Assembly (NCBI RefSeq): GCF_000230995.2
Contig: NC_019973.1
Location: 124,001-188,000 of the forward strand
Direction: 5' to 3'
DNA from: Mesorhizobium australicum WSM2073
GTDB taxonomy: Bacteria > Pseudomonadota > Alphaproteobacteria > Rhizobiales > Rhizobiaceae
DNA length: 64,000 nucleotides
A model generated the notes under the pieces. That model did not search any database, was not told the DNA's origin, and worked only from the letters and a program-made list of their open reading frames with translations. The translations under genes were made by a program, and so were the position numbers. Below are positions 26,351 through 35,261 of this stretch, one piece after another (within the stretch, counting starts at the first letter, position 1; each line of letters opens with the position of its first letter).

Positions 26351-27181
26351 TTGGCCGCGCGCCGCAAAGCGACGACGCAGATATCGCGACTGGCGCACCG
26401 CGCCAGCGGCACGGCTGCGGCCAACCGCATGGTGCCGGAAGAGACGCCGGTGGCGTTCTCCTTCGCCGGCACCACGCATGCGGTGATGATGGCGAGCCCC
26501 GCCGATTTCGAGGACTTCGCGCTCGGCTTCTCGCTCACCGAAGGCATCATCGCTGCGCCTGATGAGATCGAAGCCATCGAGGTCGAGGATCATGGCGCCG
26601 GCATCGACATCCAGATCCGGCTGAAGGACCAGGCCAATACGCGCTTCGAGGCGCGGCGGCGGCGGCTTGCCGGACCGGTGGGCTGCGGGCTGTGCGGCAT
26701 CGAATCGATCGAGGAAGCGATGCGCTCGGTCGATCCGGTGGGTGCGTCGAAACTTACGCTTGAGGCCGACGATATCACCCGCTCGGTCAAGCTGCTGTCG
26801 AAGGTACAGCCGCTGCATACCGAGACAGGCGCCGTGCATGCAGCCGGCTTCTACGTCCCTGGCAAGGGCGTCGTCATGGCGCGCGAGGATGTCGGCCGCC
26901 ACAATGCGCTGGACAAGCTAGCCGGCGCGCTGGCCAAGGCCAATATCGATGGCGCATCGGGCGCCGTCGTGGTGACCAGCCGTGTTTCGGTCGAAATGGT
27001 GCAGAAGACGGCGGCGATCGGTTCAGCCTTCATCATCGCCGTCTCGGCGCCGACGGCCCTTGCCATCCGCACCGCGGAAGAGGCCGGCATGACGCTGGTG
27101 GCGCTGGTGCGTGGCGACGATTTCGATGTTTTTACCCACCCCGACCGGGTGATTTCGGGAGTTGCCCAGCATGTCGCATGA
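26351..27181 (+). CDS. fdhD: Formate dehydrogenase accessory sulfurtransferase FdhD
   Basis: 276-residue chaperone that passes sulfur from a cysteine desulfurase to the molybdenum cofactor of the formate dehydrogenase. The catalytic pair is in GCGLCGIES (Cys-Gly-Leu-Cys), and the later blocks GAVHAAGFY, AREDVGRHNALDKLAGA and VTSRVSVEMVQKTA are family hallmarks. The start is TTG, two bases after the fdsA stop, with GGAG six bases upstream; the next ATG would remove the conserved N-terminal part. Lying between fdsA and fdsD, it is clearly part of the fds operon. The rare start may keep it sub-stoichiometric. Confidence 0.93.
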   Translation: MAARRKATTQISRLAHRASGTAAANRMVPEETPVAFSFAGTTHAVMMASPADFEDFALGFSLTEGIIAAPDEIEAIEVEDHGAGIDIQIRLKDQANTRFEARRRRLAGPVGCGLCGIESIEEAMRSVDPVGASKLTLEADDITRSVKLLSKVQPLHTETGAVHAAGFYVPGKGVVMAREDVGRHNALDKLAGALAKANIDGASGAVVVTSRVSVEMVQKTAAIGSAFIIAVSAPTALAIRTAEEAGMTLVALVRGDDFDVFTHPDRVISGVAQHVA

Positions 27182-27482
27182 CGAAGAGCACATCATGAGC
27201 ACGGGGGAAAAGCTGGTGCGCATGGCCAACCAGATCGCCGCCTTTTTCCACTCCAGGCCACGCGAGGAAGGCGTTGCCGGCGTCGCCGAGCATATCAACA
27301 AGTTCTGGGAGCCGAGAATGCGGCGCCAGTTCTTCGAGATGCTGGACAGCGGCGGTGAAGGCTTCGACGAACTGGTCGTGGTCGCTTCGGCCAGGATCAA
27401 ACGGCCGATCACGCCGGCGGAGGCCGATCTCAAGCTCGGCCTCGCGGCCTCGCCTGGCGACGTCGCCGCGTCGCAAAAGTAA
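27171..27482 (+). CDS. fdsD: Formate dehydrogenase delta subunit
   Basis: 103-residue small protein that closes the operon. It starts MSHDEEHIMSTGEKLVRMA and contains ANQIAAFFHSRP, HINKFWEPRMRRQFFEML and the C-terminal TPAEADLKL, the known FdsD pattern. FdsD is needed for activity of the soluble enzyme, though its mechanism is not settled. The ATG overlaps the end of fdhD by eleven bases, with GGGAG nine bases upstream; an in-frame ATG at 27195 with GAAGAG is an alternative. No T-rich terminator hairpin is obvious afterwards. Confidence 0.9.
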   Translation: MSHDEEHIMSTGEKLVRMANQIAAFFHSRPREEGVAGVAEHINKFWEPRMRRQFFEMLDSGGEGFDELVVVASARIKRPITPAEADLKLGLAASPGDVAASQK

Positions 27483-27550
27483 CCGCGTCGGCCGCCGGCT
27501 ACATTCATTTCCGCTAAAATATAAGCTGCCGCAACCGGCGCGGCTCTGCT

Positions 27551-29146
27551 ATGGTTGGCGATCAGAAATCGTCAGGCCGGGCGGACACCCTCGTGAGGCC
27601 GATCGAGACCCGATACGCCCTTAGCGGCGAGGTGCGGATCGCCTATCAGGTGGTCGGCCAGGGGTCGTTCGACCTCGTCTTCGTCCCCGGCTTCATCTCC
27701 AACCTCGACCTGCACTGGGAAGACGAGGGCTATACCAGGCTCCTGAGGCGGCTTTCGGCCTTCTCGCGGCTGATCCTGTTCGACAAGCGCGGCACGGGTC
27801 TTTCCGACCGCGTCGATGTCCATCACCTGCCCAGCCTCGAGACCCGCATGGATGATGTGCGCGCGGTGATGGATGCGGTCGGCAGCGGCCGCTCGGCGAT
27901 CCTTGGGGCATCGGAAGGCGCGCCGCTGGCGATGCTGTTCGCCGCCACCTATCCGGAGCGGACGCGGGCCCTGGCGCTCTATGGCGGCTATGCGCATTTC
28001 CACAAATGGGTGATGCCGCCGGAGCGTCTGGAAGCCTTCATCGCGACGGCCGAGACGGCCTGGGGCACAGGCGCCACCTTGCCCAATTTCGCACCGGGCA
28101 GGGTCGACGATACCCGCTTTTCAACCTGGTGGGCGCGCTTCGAGCGGCTGTCGGCAAGCCCTACCGCGGCGGCGACGCTGGCGCGGATGAACGCGGGGAT
28201 CGATGTGCGCGGCATCCTGGCGGCAATCGGCGCGCCGACGCTGCTGATCCATCGCCGCAACGATGTGCGGGTCGACCTCGACGCCAGCCGCTTTCTGGCC
28301 AGGAAGATCCCCAACGCGCGGCTGGTCGAAATCCCTGGACGCGACCACCCGATCTGGACCGGTGATGTCGACCGGGTCGCCGACCTGATCGAGGAGTTCC
28401 TGACCGGCGAGCGCGCCGTGGTGGAAGCCGAACGCGTTCTGGCTGCGCTTCTCGTGACTCGGATCTACGACACGGCCCGCCTCGGAGACCGGATGTGGAG
28501 CGAACGCAGCCAGCATTTCCATGAGACATGGCGGACCCTTGTGACGCGCCATGGCGGGCGCTGCGCGGACATGCACTCCGAGATGATGATTTCGCGCTTC
28601 GACGGCCCTGGGCGTGCCTTGCGTTGCGCGGCGGCGTTGCGGGACGCGGCGCAGCAAATCGGGGTGGCAAGCGCGCAAGGGGCGCATGTCGGCGAGATCG
28701 AGTCGCGTGGCCCTCCTGCAGGATTGACGGGCCGCGTGACGATGCAACTCGCCGCTCACGCCGGGCGCGGCGAGATATTGGCGTCGAGGCTGGTCGCCGA
28801 TCTGGCCGTCGGCTCGGGTCTTCATTTCGTCGATCGCGGGCGTGTGGGCATCGACGAGCTGGACGAGCCGCTGGCGTTTGTGCTTGCGATGTCCGAACAG
28901 CACCTGGAGCCGGCCTGCCGGCCCAAGACCAAAGCGGCCGAACCGGCTTGCCTGACCGCGCGCGAGAGCGAAGTCGTGAATTTGATCGCCGACGGCAAGA
29001 GCAATGCGGCGATCGCCGCCGAACTCAGGCTGAGCGAGCACACGGTCAAGCGCCACGTCGCCAACATACTGCTGAAGCTCGACCTGCCGTCGCGAGCGGC
29101 CGCGGCGGCATTTTCCGCCAGGCAGACTGGCCCGGACGGGCCATGA
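27551..29146 (+). CDS. Three-domain regulator: alpha/beta hydrolase, degenerate class III cyclase domain, LuxR HTH
   Basis: 531 residues with three modules. Residues 25-285 are an alpha/beta hydrolase with an intact-looking triad: S121 in ILGASEGAP, D238 in HRRNDVRV and H266 in PGRDHP. Residues 298-448 align by eye with class III adenylate cyclases (RFDGPGRALRCAAAL, then a GAHVGEIE-like block and GSGLHFVDRG), but the first metal aspartate is replaced (VTRIYDT where VTDI is usual) and the second region reads DMHSEMM, so cyclase activity is unlikely. Residues 468-525 are a LuxR HTH: LTARESEVVNLIADGKSN then HTVKRHVANILLKL. The fusion suggests a ligand-sensing hydrolase controlling transcription. 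No clear ribosome-binding site precedes the ATG; GTG at 27592 is possible. Confidence 0.85.
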   Translation: MVGDQKSSGRADTLVRPIETRYALSGEVRIAYQVVGQGSFDLVFVPGFISNLDLHWEDEGYTRLLRRLSAFSRLILFDKRGTGLSDRVDVHHLPSLETRMDDVRAVMDAVGSGRSAILGASEGAPLAMLFAATYPERTRALALYGGYAHFHKWVMPPERLEAFIATAETAWGTGATLPNFAPGRVDDTRFSTWWARFERLSASPTAAATLARMNAGIDVRGILAAIGAPTLLIHRRNDVRVDLDASRFLARKIPNARLVEIPGRDHPIWTGDVDRVADLIEEFLTGERAVVEAERVLAALLVTRIYDTARLGDRMWSERSQHFHETWRTLVTRHGGRCADMHSEMMISRFDGPGRALRCAAALRDAAQQIGVASAQGAHVGEIESRGPPAGLTGRVTMQLAAHAGRGEILASRLVADLAVGSGLHFVDRGRVGIDELDEPLAFVLAMSEQHLEPACRPKTKAAEPACLTARESEVVNLIADGKSNAAIAAELRLSEHTVKRHVANILLKLDLPSRAAAAAFSARQTGPDGP

Positions 29147-29254
29147 GAGCCATGGCGCTTTCGGGCGAAGCAGGCACACTGCCATAGGCGCTATCAATCC
29201 CCCATGCAGGCCAAGGCGGATATCGCCGGAAAGGCGCTGCGAACGGAGGATGAA

Positions 29255-29734
29255 ATGCCCAAGTCAAAACTGAATGTCAGGTCACTCGTGATCGCGGCGG
29301 GCATTGGCGCGCTGTTCACGATCACCCCGGCGAAAGCCGAGGATGCGTCGGCGGCGGCAGCCTACAAGGACATCGAGGCGACGCTCGGCTCGGTGCCGGA
29401 TATGTTCAAGACACTGCCTGACGTCGCCATCGCCGGCGCCTGGGCCGAGATCAAGGGCGTCCAGCTCAATCCCAAGACCGCGCTCGACGGCAAGACCAAG
29501 GAGCTGATGGGGCTGGCGGTCGCGTCGCAGATCCCGTGCCAGTATTGCATCTATTTCCACACCGAGGCGGCCAAGCTCAACGGCGCATCGGACGAAGAGA
29601 TCAAGGAGACGATCGCGATGGCCGCGATCGTGCGCCACTGGTCGACGATCCTCAACGGCAGCCAGGTCGATCTGGCCACCTTCAAGAAGCAGACCGACGG
29701 CGTGTTTGCGGCAGTTAAGGCCAAGTCACAGTGA
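29255..29734 (+). CDS. Exported AhpD-like carboxymuconolactone decarboxylase family protein
   Basis: 159 residues beginning with a probable Sec signal peptide: a basic start MPKSKLNVRS, a hydrophobic core to about residue 23 and a likely cleavage after TPAKA (residue 28). The rest is a CMD/AhpD domain. E83, C95, C98 and H102 in KELMGLAVASQIPCQYC and the following IYFH have exactly the spacing of the catalytic residues Glu118, Cys130, Cys133 and His137 of AhpD. AhpD-type proteins are alkylhydroperoxidases or thiol redox proteins and are normally cytosolic, so export is unusual. GGAGG lies five bases before the ATG. It is 108 bp downstream of the hydrolase-LuxR gene, in the same direction. Confidence 0.82.
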   Translation: MPKSKLNVRSLVIAAGIGALFTITPAKAEDASAAAAYKDIEATLGSVPDMFKTLPDVAIAGAWAEIKGVQLNPKTALDGKTKELMGLAVASQIPCQYCIYFHTEAAKLNGASDEEIKETIAMAAIVRHWSTILNGSQVDLATFKKQTDGVFAAVKAKSQ

Positions 29735-29816
29735 AAGACACCGCCCGTCGGCGAGCGCCGGGCGACACCTCAAACGCCAAACGCCCGATCTTGAAGACGG
29801 GCATAGGGAGGATAAA

Positions 29817-30179
29817 ATGCTGACCAAGACCCAAGCCGTGGATGGCGCGGCGATCAAGAAAGCGATCGAAGGCCGTGACGGCAAGATGCTGTCGAGCTTC
29901 TATGCCGATGATGCGCTGGTGCGGGTGATCGACCGCAACAATCCGCCGAGCAAGCCGCGCGAAATCCGCGGGCGCGCGGCGATCACGACGTTCTGGGACG
30001 ACATCTGCAGCCGAGCGATGACCCACAAGGTCGACACCACCATCGCCCACGGCGACAGCCTGGCATTCACCCAGGCATGCGCCTACCCGGACGGCACCAA
30101 GGTGTTCTGCGCGGCAATGCTGGAGCTGAAGAACGGCCTGATCGCGCGCCAAACCGTCGTGCAGGCCTGGGACGAGTAG
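29817..30179 (+). CDS. NTF2-like (SnoaL-type) protein
   Basis: 120-residue cone-fold protein: VDGAAIKKAIEGRDGKMLSS is the opening helix, FYADDALVRVIDRNNPP the first strand, and GRAAITTFWDDICSRAM the second helix. It ends with DGLIARQ-like strand LKNGLIARQTVVQAWDE. NTF2-like proteins include polyketide cyclases, isomerases and small ligand binders; no catalytic pair is diagnostic here. GGGAGG lies six bases before the ATG. It sits between the exported AhpD-like gene and the next small gene, and I infer co-regulation by the upstream three-domain regulator. Confidence 0.8.
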   Translation: MLTKTQAVDGAAIKKAIEGRDGKMLSSFYADDALVRVIDRNNPPSKPREIRGRAAITTFWDDICSRAMTHKVDTTIAHGDSLAFTQACAYPDGTKVFCAAMLELKNGLIARQTVVQAWDE

Positions 30180-30222
30180 ATCAACCCGCGGCCTGAGCCG
30201 CAAGTGATGGAGGAGAACCAAC

Positions 30223-30537
30223 ATGTTCAGCGCCAGATGGCAGATCGATGCCAAGTTCGGGCACAAGCAGACGGTGCTCGAGCTGATGCGGAAATGGGAA
30301 CGCGAGATCGGCTCGCAGGTCGGCCTCACCGAGCTCAAATTCCAGATCATGACCGGATCGATCGGCGCCCGTGAAGCGACGGTCGAGTCGCATCACCAGG
30401 TCGAAAGCCTGGCCCAGTTGGAGGCGATGTTCGCCAAGATCGGCAAGATCGACGCGCACGCCAAATGGGGCAAGGAGATGGAGCCCTATGTCGTGTCGGG
30501 CACCAGCCTGTGGAACATCTATCGCATCGTGGAGTAG
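30223..30537 (+). CDS. Conserved small protein, possibly a ferredoxin-like alpha/beta fold
   Basis: 104 residues, no signal peptide and no cysteine. The strand-helix-strand pattern (ARWQIDAKFGHKQTVLELMR, then LKFQIMTGSIGAREATVES, HQVESLAQLEAMFAKI and a final strand SLWNIYRIVE) resembles dimeric alpha-beta barrel or NIPSNAP-like proteins; this is a guess from pattern alone. GGAGGAG lies eight bases before the ATG, a strong site. It is 43 bp after the NTF2-like gene and ends the three-gene cassette. A repeat element follows it. Confidence 0.7.
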   Translation: MFSARWQIDAKFGHKQTVLELMRKWEREIGSQVGLTELKFQIMTGSIGAREATVESHHQVESLAQLEAMFAKIGKIDAHAKWGKEMEPYVVSGTSLWNIYRIVE

Positions 30538-30550
30538 CGGCTGGAGTTCT

Positions 30551-30629
30551 TCTCCCGTTCACGGGAGGAGATGCCGCAGGCAGATGAGGGGCAGCGCCGG
30601 CATCGTAGAAGCTTGCGCTGCCCCTCATC
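30551..30629. repeat. Rhizobial intergenic palindromic element, copy 1
   Basis: A perfect 15-bp inverted repeat, GATGAGGGGCAGCGC (30583-30597) with GCGCTGCCCCTCATC (30615-30629), preceded by a short CTCCCG-TTCA-CGGGAG hairpin at 30552-30567. The GATGAGGGGCAGCGC arm recurs in the element before the putrescine binding protein gene. It lies between convergent genes and can act as a bidirectional hairpin. Confidence 0.75.
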
Positions 30630-30716
30630 CGGCGCCCGGCCCTTCGCTATGGCTCCGGGCGTTCGTCGCTTCGATCGACAAATCGTTGTCGATTGATCGC
30701 CAGCGGCGACCGCTCC

Positions 30717-32144
30717 TCACCCATGCGCAACCATCACATGGCGCACGGCGGTATAATCCTCCAGCGCATAGAGCGACATGTCCTTGCCGTAGCCGGATTG
30801 TTTCAGGCCGCCATGCGGCATCTCGTTGGTCAGCATGAAATGGGTGTTGATCCAGGTGCAGCCATATTGCAGCCGCGCGGCGGTCGCCATGGCGCGCGAG
30901 ACGTCCTTGGTCCACACGGATGACGCCAGGCCGTAATCGCTGTCGTTGGCCCAGTTCACCGCTTCGTCCACTTCCGTGAAACGGGTTATCGAGACAACGG
31001 GGCCGAACACTTCGCGGCGCACGATCTCATCCTCCTGCAGCGCGCCGGCGACGACGGTCGGCTGGTAGTAGAAGCCGGTGCCCTCGCCCGGCTTGCCGCC
31101 GGTGGTGATCTCGATGTGCTTCAGCTCCGAAGCACGTTCCACGAAGCTCGAGACGCGGTCGCGCTGGCGCCGCGAGATCAGCGGCCCGATTTCGTTCTCG
31201 GCGTCGTCTGATAGATTGTATTTGATGGTCGAGACGGCGGTGGAGAGATCGGCGACAAGCTTGTCGTAGATCTTCTTGCCGGCATAGATGCGGCAGGCGG
31301 CGGTGCAGTCCTGGCCGGCATTGTAGTAGCCGAAGGCGCGCAGGCCTTTGACGACGGCGCCAAGGTCGGCGTCGTCGAAAACGATGACCGGCGCTTTGCC
31401 GCCGAGTTCCAGATGCGTGCGCTTGACCGATTTGGCGGCGGCCTGCAGCACCTTCTTGCCTGTGGCGACGTCGCCGGTGATCGAGATCATGTTGACCTTG
31501 GGGTGGTTGATCAGCGTGTTGCCGACGCTGTCGCCGCGGCCAAGCACGACATTGACGACGCCCTCGGGCAGGACATCGGCCAGGATCGTCGCCAGCTTCA
31601 GCGCCGTCAACGGCGTCTGCTCCGACGGCTTGAAAACCACCGTGTTGCCGCCGGCGATTGCCGGCGCCAGCTTCCAGGCCATCATCATCAGCGGATAGTT
31701 CCAGGGCGCGATCGAGGCGACGATGCCGATCGGGTCGCGCCGGACCATCGAAGTGTGGCCGGGCAGGTATTCGCCCGCGACCACACCTGGCATAGAGCGC
31801 ACCGCCCCGGCGAAGAAGCGGTAGCAGTCGACGATGGCCGGGATTTCGTCATTGAGCACCGCATTGATCGGCTTGCCGCAATTCAACGCCTCCAGCGTCG
31901 CGAACTCCTGCGCCTCGGTCTCGATGCGGTCGGCGATCTTCAGGAGGTAGCCGGAGCGCTGTGCCGGCGTGGTGCGCGACCACAAGGCGAACGCCTTTTC
32001 GGCGGCGCTCACCGCCGCCTCGATCTGTGCCTGGCTGGCCTCGGGCAGATTGAGGATGGTCGCCCCGGTCTTCGGATTGAGGATCGGCTCCTCGGTCTCG
32101 GTGCCCTTCTCGAATTTCGAGCCGATCAGCATCTGGGTGTCCAT
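30717..32144 (-). CDS. patD: Gamma-aminobutyraldehyde dehydrogenase
   Basis: NAD-dependent aldehyde dehydrogenase of 475 aa that oxidises 4-aminobutanal, formed from putrescine, to GABA. It resembles E. coli PatD (YdcW) over its whole length, for example [41 protein letters not shown] and [20 protein letters not shown]. The catalytic glutamate is in [12 protein letters not shown] and the catalytic cysteine in [15 protein letters not shown]. It follows the ABC importer genes in the same order as in the E. coli ydcSTUV-patD operon, so polyamine uptake and breakdown are probably coupled. A heptamer repeat array separates it from potC. Confidence 0.92.
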   Translation of the reverse strand: MDTQMLIGSKFEKGTETEEPILNPKTGATILNLPEASQAQIEAAVSAAEKAFALWSRTTPAQRSGYLLKIADRIETEAQEFATLEALNCGKPINAVLNDEIPAIVDCYRFFAGAVRSMPGVVAGEYLPGHTSMVRRDPIGIVASIAPWNYPLMMMAWKLAPAIAGGNTVVFKPSEQTPLTALKLATILADVLPEGVVNVVLGRGDSVGNTLINHPKVNMISITGDVATGKKVLQAAAKSVKRTHLELGGKAPVIVFDDADLGAVVKGLRAFGYYNAGQDCTAACRIYAGKKIYDKLVADLSTAVSTIKYNLSDDAENEIGPLISRRQRDRVSSFVERASELKHIEITTGGKPGEGTGFYYQPTVVAGALQEDEIVRREVFGPVVSITRFTEVDEAVNWANDSDYGLASSVWTKDVSRAMATAARLQYGCTWINTHFMLTNEMPHGGLKQSGYGKDMSLYALEDYTAVRHVMVAHG

Positions 32145-32175
32145 TGGTGTCTCCTTGGGCAGAAGCGAATGGGGT

Positions 32176-32246
32176 AATTAGTGAGTAGTGAGTAGTTAAA
32201 GAGCGGACCAAATCTACTCACTACTCACTACTCACTACTCACTACT
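32176..32246. repeat. Inverted heptamer array, locus 1
   Basis: TAGTGAG units in tandem (32179-32196) face a run of CTCACTA units (32215-32246), separated by about 18 unrelated bases. The two arms are complementary and would form a long hairpin. It lies between the potC stop and the patD start. A second array with the same unit and arrangement is at 57044-57134. Confidence 0.85.
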
Positions 32247-32247
32247 T

Positions 32248-33063
32248 TCATTTGCCCGAACCGGCGATCTGGTCGCCGTCGCGGGTCAAGTAATAGGCAA
32301 CCAGGATCGGCAGCAGCGTCACCAGCACAACCACCATGGCCACGACATTGGTGACCGGGCGCTGGCGCGGGCGGATCAGTTCCTCCAGCATCCAGATCGG
32401 CACGGTCTGCTGCTGGCCGGCGGTGAAGGTGGTGACGATGACCTCATCGAACGAGAGGGCGAAGGCCAGCATGCCGCCTGCGAGCAGTGCGGTGGCGATG
32501 TTGGGCAGCACGACATGGCGAAAGGTCTGGAAGCCATCGGCGCCGAGATCCATCGAGGCCTCGATCATCGAACCGGAGGTGCGGCGGAAACGGGCGACCG
32601 CGTTGTTGTAGACGACGACCACGCAGAAAGTGGCGTGGCCGAGCACGATCGTCCAGAACGAGAACGGGATTTCGGCCAGCGAAAAGGCCGAGCGCAGCGC
32701 GATGCCGGTGATGATCCCGGGCAGCGCGATGGGCAGGATGACCAGCAGCGAGATGGTCTCGCGGCCGAAGAATTTCGTCCGTGACACCGCGGCGGCGCAG
32801 AGCGTGCCGAGCAGCAGCGCGATCGCGGTCGAGATGGCGGCGACGCGCACCGACAGCGACAGCGCTTCCCAGACATCGGGCCGGTTCCAGGTGACGGCGA
32901 ACCATTGCGTGGTCAGCCCGGGCGGCGGCCAGACGAAGCTCTTCTCTTCCGTCGTGAAAGCATAGACGAAGATCAGCAGGATCGGCAGATGCAGGAACAG
33001 CAACCCGCAGGCGGCGGCGATCTTCAGGCCGAGGGGAGCGGATTGACCACGGTCAGAGCGCAT
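32248..33063 (-). CDS. Putrescine-type ABC transporter permease, PotC/YdcV-like
   Basis: 271-residue inner-membrane permease with six predicted helices. It starts with a cytoplasmic basic segment, then [20 protein letters not shown]. The EAA loop [19 protein letters not shown], about residues 165-183, is the ATPase contact. It ends near [20 protein letters not shown], typical of PotC-group permeases. It overlaps the partner permease gene by eleven bases. The substrate is presumed to be putrescine or another polyamine because patD follows. Confidence 0.9.
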   Translation of the reverse strand: MRSDRGQSAPLGLKIAAACGLLFLHLPILLIFVYAFTTEEKSFVWPPPGLTTQWFAVTWNRPDVWEALSLSVRVAAISTAIALLLGTLCAAAVSRTKFFGRETISLLVILPIALPGIITGIALRSAFSLAEIPFSFWTIVLGHATFCVVVVYNNAVARFRRTSGSMIEASMDLGADGFQTFRHVVLPNIATALLAGGMLAFALSFDEVIVTTFTAGQQQTVPIWMLEELIRPRQRPVTNVVAMVVVLVTLLPILVAYYLTRDGDQIAGSGK

Positions 33064-34021
33064 CGAAAGCCCCCATTCGCTTGGCGCCCCAGAGATAGAA
33101 GCCCATGATGACGATGGGCACCACGGTGAAGGCGGCGGCGAGCGGTATGTTGCCGGCGGTGCCTTGCTGCGAGTAGACGGCCTGGCCGATGAAGAGGCGC
33201 GAGGTGCCGATGATCTGCGGGATGATGTAGTCGCCCAATGTCAGCGAAAAGGTGAAGATCGAACCGGCGACGATGCCGGGCAGCGCCAGCGGGAATAAGA
33301 CGTTGCGGAATGTCTGCCCCGGCGAAGCACCGAGATCGGACGAGGCCTCGACCAGATTGCCAGGCACCCGCTCCAGGGCTGCCTGAACGGGGAGGATCAT
33401 GAACGGCAGCCAGACATACACGAACACGATGAAAGTGCCGGTGAACGACACCGACAGCGAATTGCCGCCGACCACCGGCAGCGACAGCCAGGCGTCGAGC
33501 AGCCACAACAGGTTGAGCTTGGCGAGCAGCCAGGTGAGGATGCCTTCCTTGGCCAGGATCAGCTTCCAGGCATAGATCTTGACCAGGTAGCTCGACCACA
33601 GCGGCAGCATGACCCCGAGATAGAACAGCGCCTTCCAGCGGCCGCGCGCATAGCGCGCCGCATAGTAGGCGATCGGGAAAGCGATTATGGCGGAGGCAAG
33701 CGTGACCAGTGCGGCCATCGTCACCGTACGCAGGATGATGTCGAGATTGGCGGCCTGGAGCAGGTCGCCATAGGTCTTCAGCGTGAATTGGCGATTGATC
33801 AGGCCCGAGAACTCGTCGATCGAGAAAAAACTCTGGGCCAGCAGCGCGAACAACGAGCCGATATAGACGATGCCGAGCCACAGCACTGGCGGCAGCAGCA
33901 TCAGCAGCAGCAGGACTTTTGGCCGGCGCCAGAAGAGGTCGGAGAGCGCACCGCGCATGCCGCCGCTGCCGGGCAGGATGGCGGGCGCCGTGGCACGCGG
34001 CATGGTAGCGTCGAGGCTCAT
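33053..34021 (-). CDS. Putrescine-type ABC transporter permease, PotB/YdcU-like
   Basis: 322-residue permease partner. Following a hydrophilic N-terminus, the first helix is [20 protein letters not shown]. The middle block [19 protein letters not shown] and the EAA loop [19 protein letters not shown] are typical of the PotB group. Its ATG overlaps the stop of the upstream ATPase gene (ATGA), and its own end overlaps the next permease gene, so the three genes are translationally linked. Confidence 0.9.
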   Translation of the reverse strand: MSLDATMPRATAPAILPGSGGMRGALSDLFWRRPKVLLLLMLLPPVLWLGIVYIGSLFALLAQSFFSIDEFSGLINRQFTLKTYGDLLQAANLDIILRTVTMAALVTLASAIIAFPIAYYAARYARGRWKALFYLGVMLPLWSSYLVKIYAWKLILAKEGILTWLLAKLNLLWLLDAWLSLPVVGGNSLSVSFTGTFIVFVYVWLPFMILPVQAALERVPGNLVEASSDLGASPGQTFRNVLFPLALPGIVAGSIFTFSLTLGDYIIPQIIGTSRLFIGQAVYSQQGTAGNIPLAAAFTVVPIVIMGFYLWGAKRMGAFDAL

Positions 34022-35016
34022 ACCGGCTCGTCCATCAGGTGCAGATGCTCGCGGTTGAAGGTGAGCATGACCGCCTCACCTTCCGCCGGCAGGGGCGTTC
34101 CCGCAGGCACCACGGCGTGCAGTTTCAACCCGTCGGCATCGAGCGCCAGCCTTGTCGTGGCGCCGAGATAGTTGGTCGAGACGAGGCGCGCGGCGACGCC
34201 TTCGCCGCTCGCCGCGCGGCCGACACGAATGGATTCAGGGCGCAGGCTGCCCCAGCGGTGCTGGCCGGAATAACGCTGGACGAAATCCGGCGGCAGCACG
34301 TTGGAGGAGCCGACGAAATCGGCGACGAAACGCGTGCTCGGCCGCTGATAAATATCCTCGGGCGTGCCGATCTGCATGATCCTGCCATCGTTGAAGACGG
34401 CGACGCGATCGGCCATCGACAGCGCCTCGCCCTGATCGTGAGTGACGAAGACGAAGGTGATGCCGAGCGCCTTCTGCAGCGATTTCAGCTCTTCCTGCAT
34501 GTTTTCGCGCAGCTTGAGGTCGAGCGCGCCGAGCGGCTCGTCGAGCAGCAGCACCTTGGGCTGGTTGACCAGGGCACGGGCGAGCGCGACACGCTGGCGC
34601 TGGCCCCCGGAAAGCTGGCCGGGCCGGCGCGCGCCATAGCCAGGCAGCCGCACCAGCGAGAGCGCTTCTTCCGCCGCCTTGTGCCGCTCGGCCTTGCCGA
34701 CACGCTTGACCATCAGCCCGTAGGCGACGTTGTCGAGCACGTTGAGATGCGGGAACAGCGCGTAGTCCTGGAACACGGTATTGACGTTGCGGCGGTAGGG
34801 CGGCACGCCCTCGGCCCGCTCGCCGAAGATCGAGATCGAACCCGCCGTCGGCTGCTCGAAGCCGGCGATGAGACGCAGGCACGTGGTCTTGCCCGAACCA
34901 GACGGCCCGAGCATGGCGAAGAATTCGCCGGGCGCGATGTCGAGATCGACAGCGTCGACAGCGCGAACGCTGCCGAAATGGCGCGAGGCTTTTTGAAAGG
35001 AAACGGCTGATGTCAT
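34018..35016 (-). CDS. Putrescine-type ABC transporter ATP-binding protein, PotA/YdcT-like
   Basis: 332-residue ATPase. Walker A is LGPSGSGKTTCLRLIAG (about residues 37-53), the Q-loop is in NTVFQDYALFPHL, the signature is QLSGGQRQRVALARAL, Walker B is KVLLLDEPLGALD and the switch histidine is in FVTHDQGEALSM. A C-terminal TOBE-type domain (from about residue 240) is typical of polyamine and iron importers. It overlaps the PotB-like gene by four bases and is 245 bp downstream of the binding protein gene. Confidence 0.92.
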   Translation of the reverse strand: MTSAVSFQKASRHFGSVRAVDAVDLDIAPGEFFAMLGPSGSGKTTCLRLIAGFEQPTAGSISIFGERAEGVPPYRRNVNTVFQDYALFPHLNVLDNVAYGLMVKRVGKAERHKAAEEALSLVRLPGYGARRPGQLSGGQRQRVALARALVNQPKVLLLDEPLGALDLKLRENMQEELKSLQKALGITFVFVTHDQGEALSMADRVAVFNDGRIMQIGTPEDIYQRPSTRFVADFVGSSNVLPPDFVQRYSGQHRWGSLRPESIRVGRAASGEGVAARLVSTNYLGATTRLALDADGLKLHAVVPAGTPLPAEGEAVMLTFNREHLHLMDEPV

Positions 35017-35069
35017 GGGGTGTCCTGATCTTTCAGGCTCATCAAATTTTCAGGCGATCGCGCCGCCCC

Positions 35070-35245
35070 TCGTTCGCCTGCCGGCACCTTCTCCCCGTAT
35101 AGTGACGAGGAGAAGGAAGCTGGTCGCGATATTGGCGCTTATTCTGCAACGTTGGTAGTTGGCGAAACCATTGATAACAGCGTCTTTCTCCCCGCCTCTA
35201 TACGGGGAGAAATGTCCGGCAGGACAATGAGGGGCAGCGCCAAGC
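35070..35245. repeat. Rhizobial intergenic mosaic-type repeat, copy 2
   Basis: Composite element with hairpins such as TTCTCCCCG-N8-CGGGGAGAA (around 35186-35211). The interior CTGCAACGTTGG and TTGGCGAAACCATTGA is shared with the element at 60325-60490, and its right end ATGAGGGGCAGCGCC is shared with copy 1. It fills the gap between the ATPase and binding-protein genes; the hairpins may set the expression ratio of the two. Confidence 0.75.
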
Positions 35246-35261
35246 TCTCAGCAAAGCGCGA

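Noticed and set aside
32176..32246. Possible CRISPR array because of regular short repeats
   Set aside because: The units are seven bases, contiguous and without spacers, and no cas gene is present.
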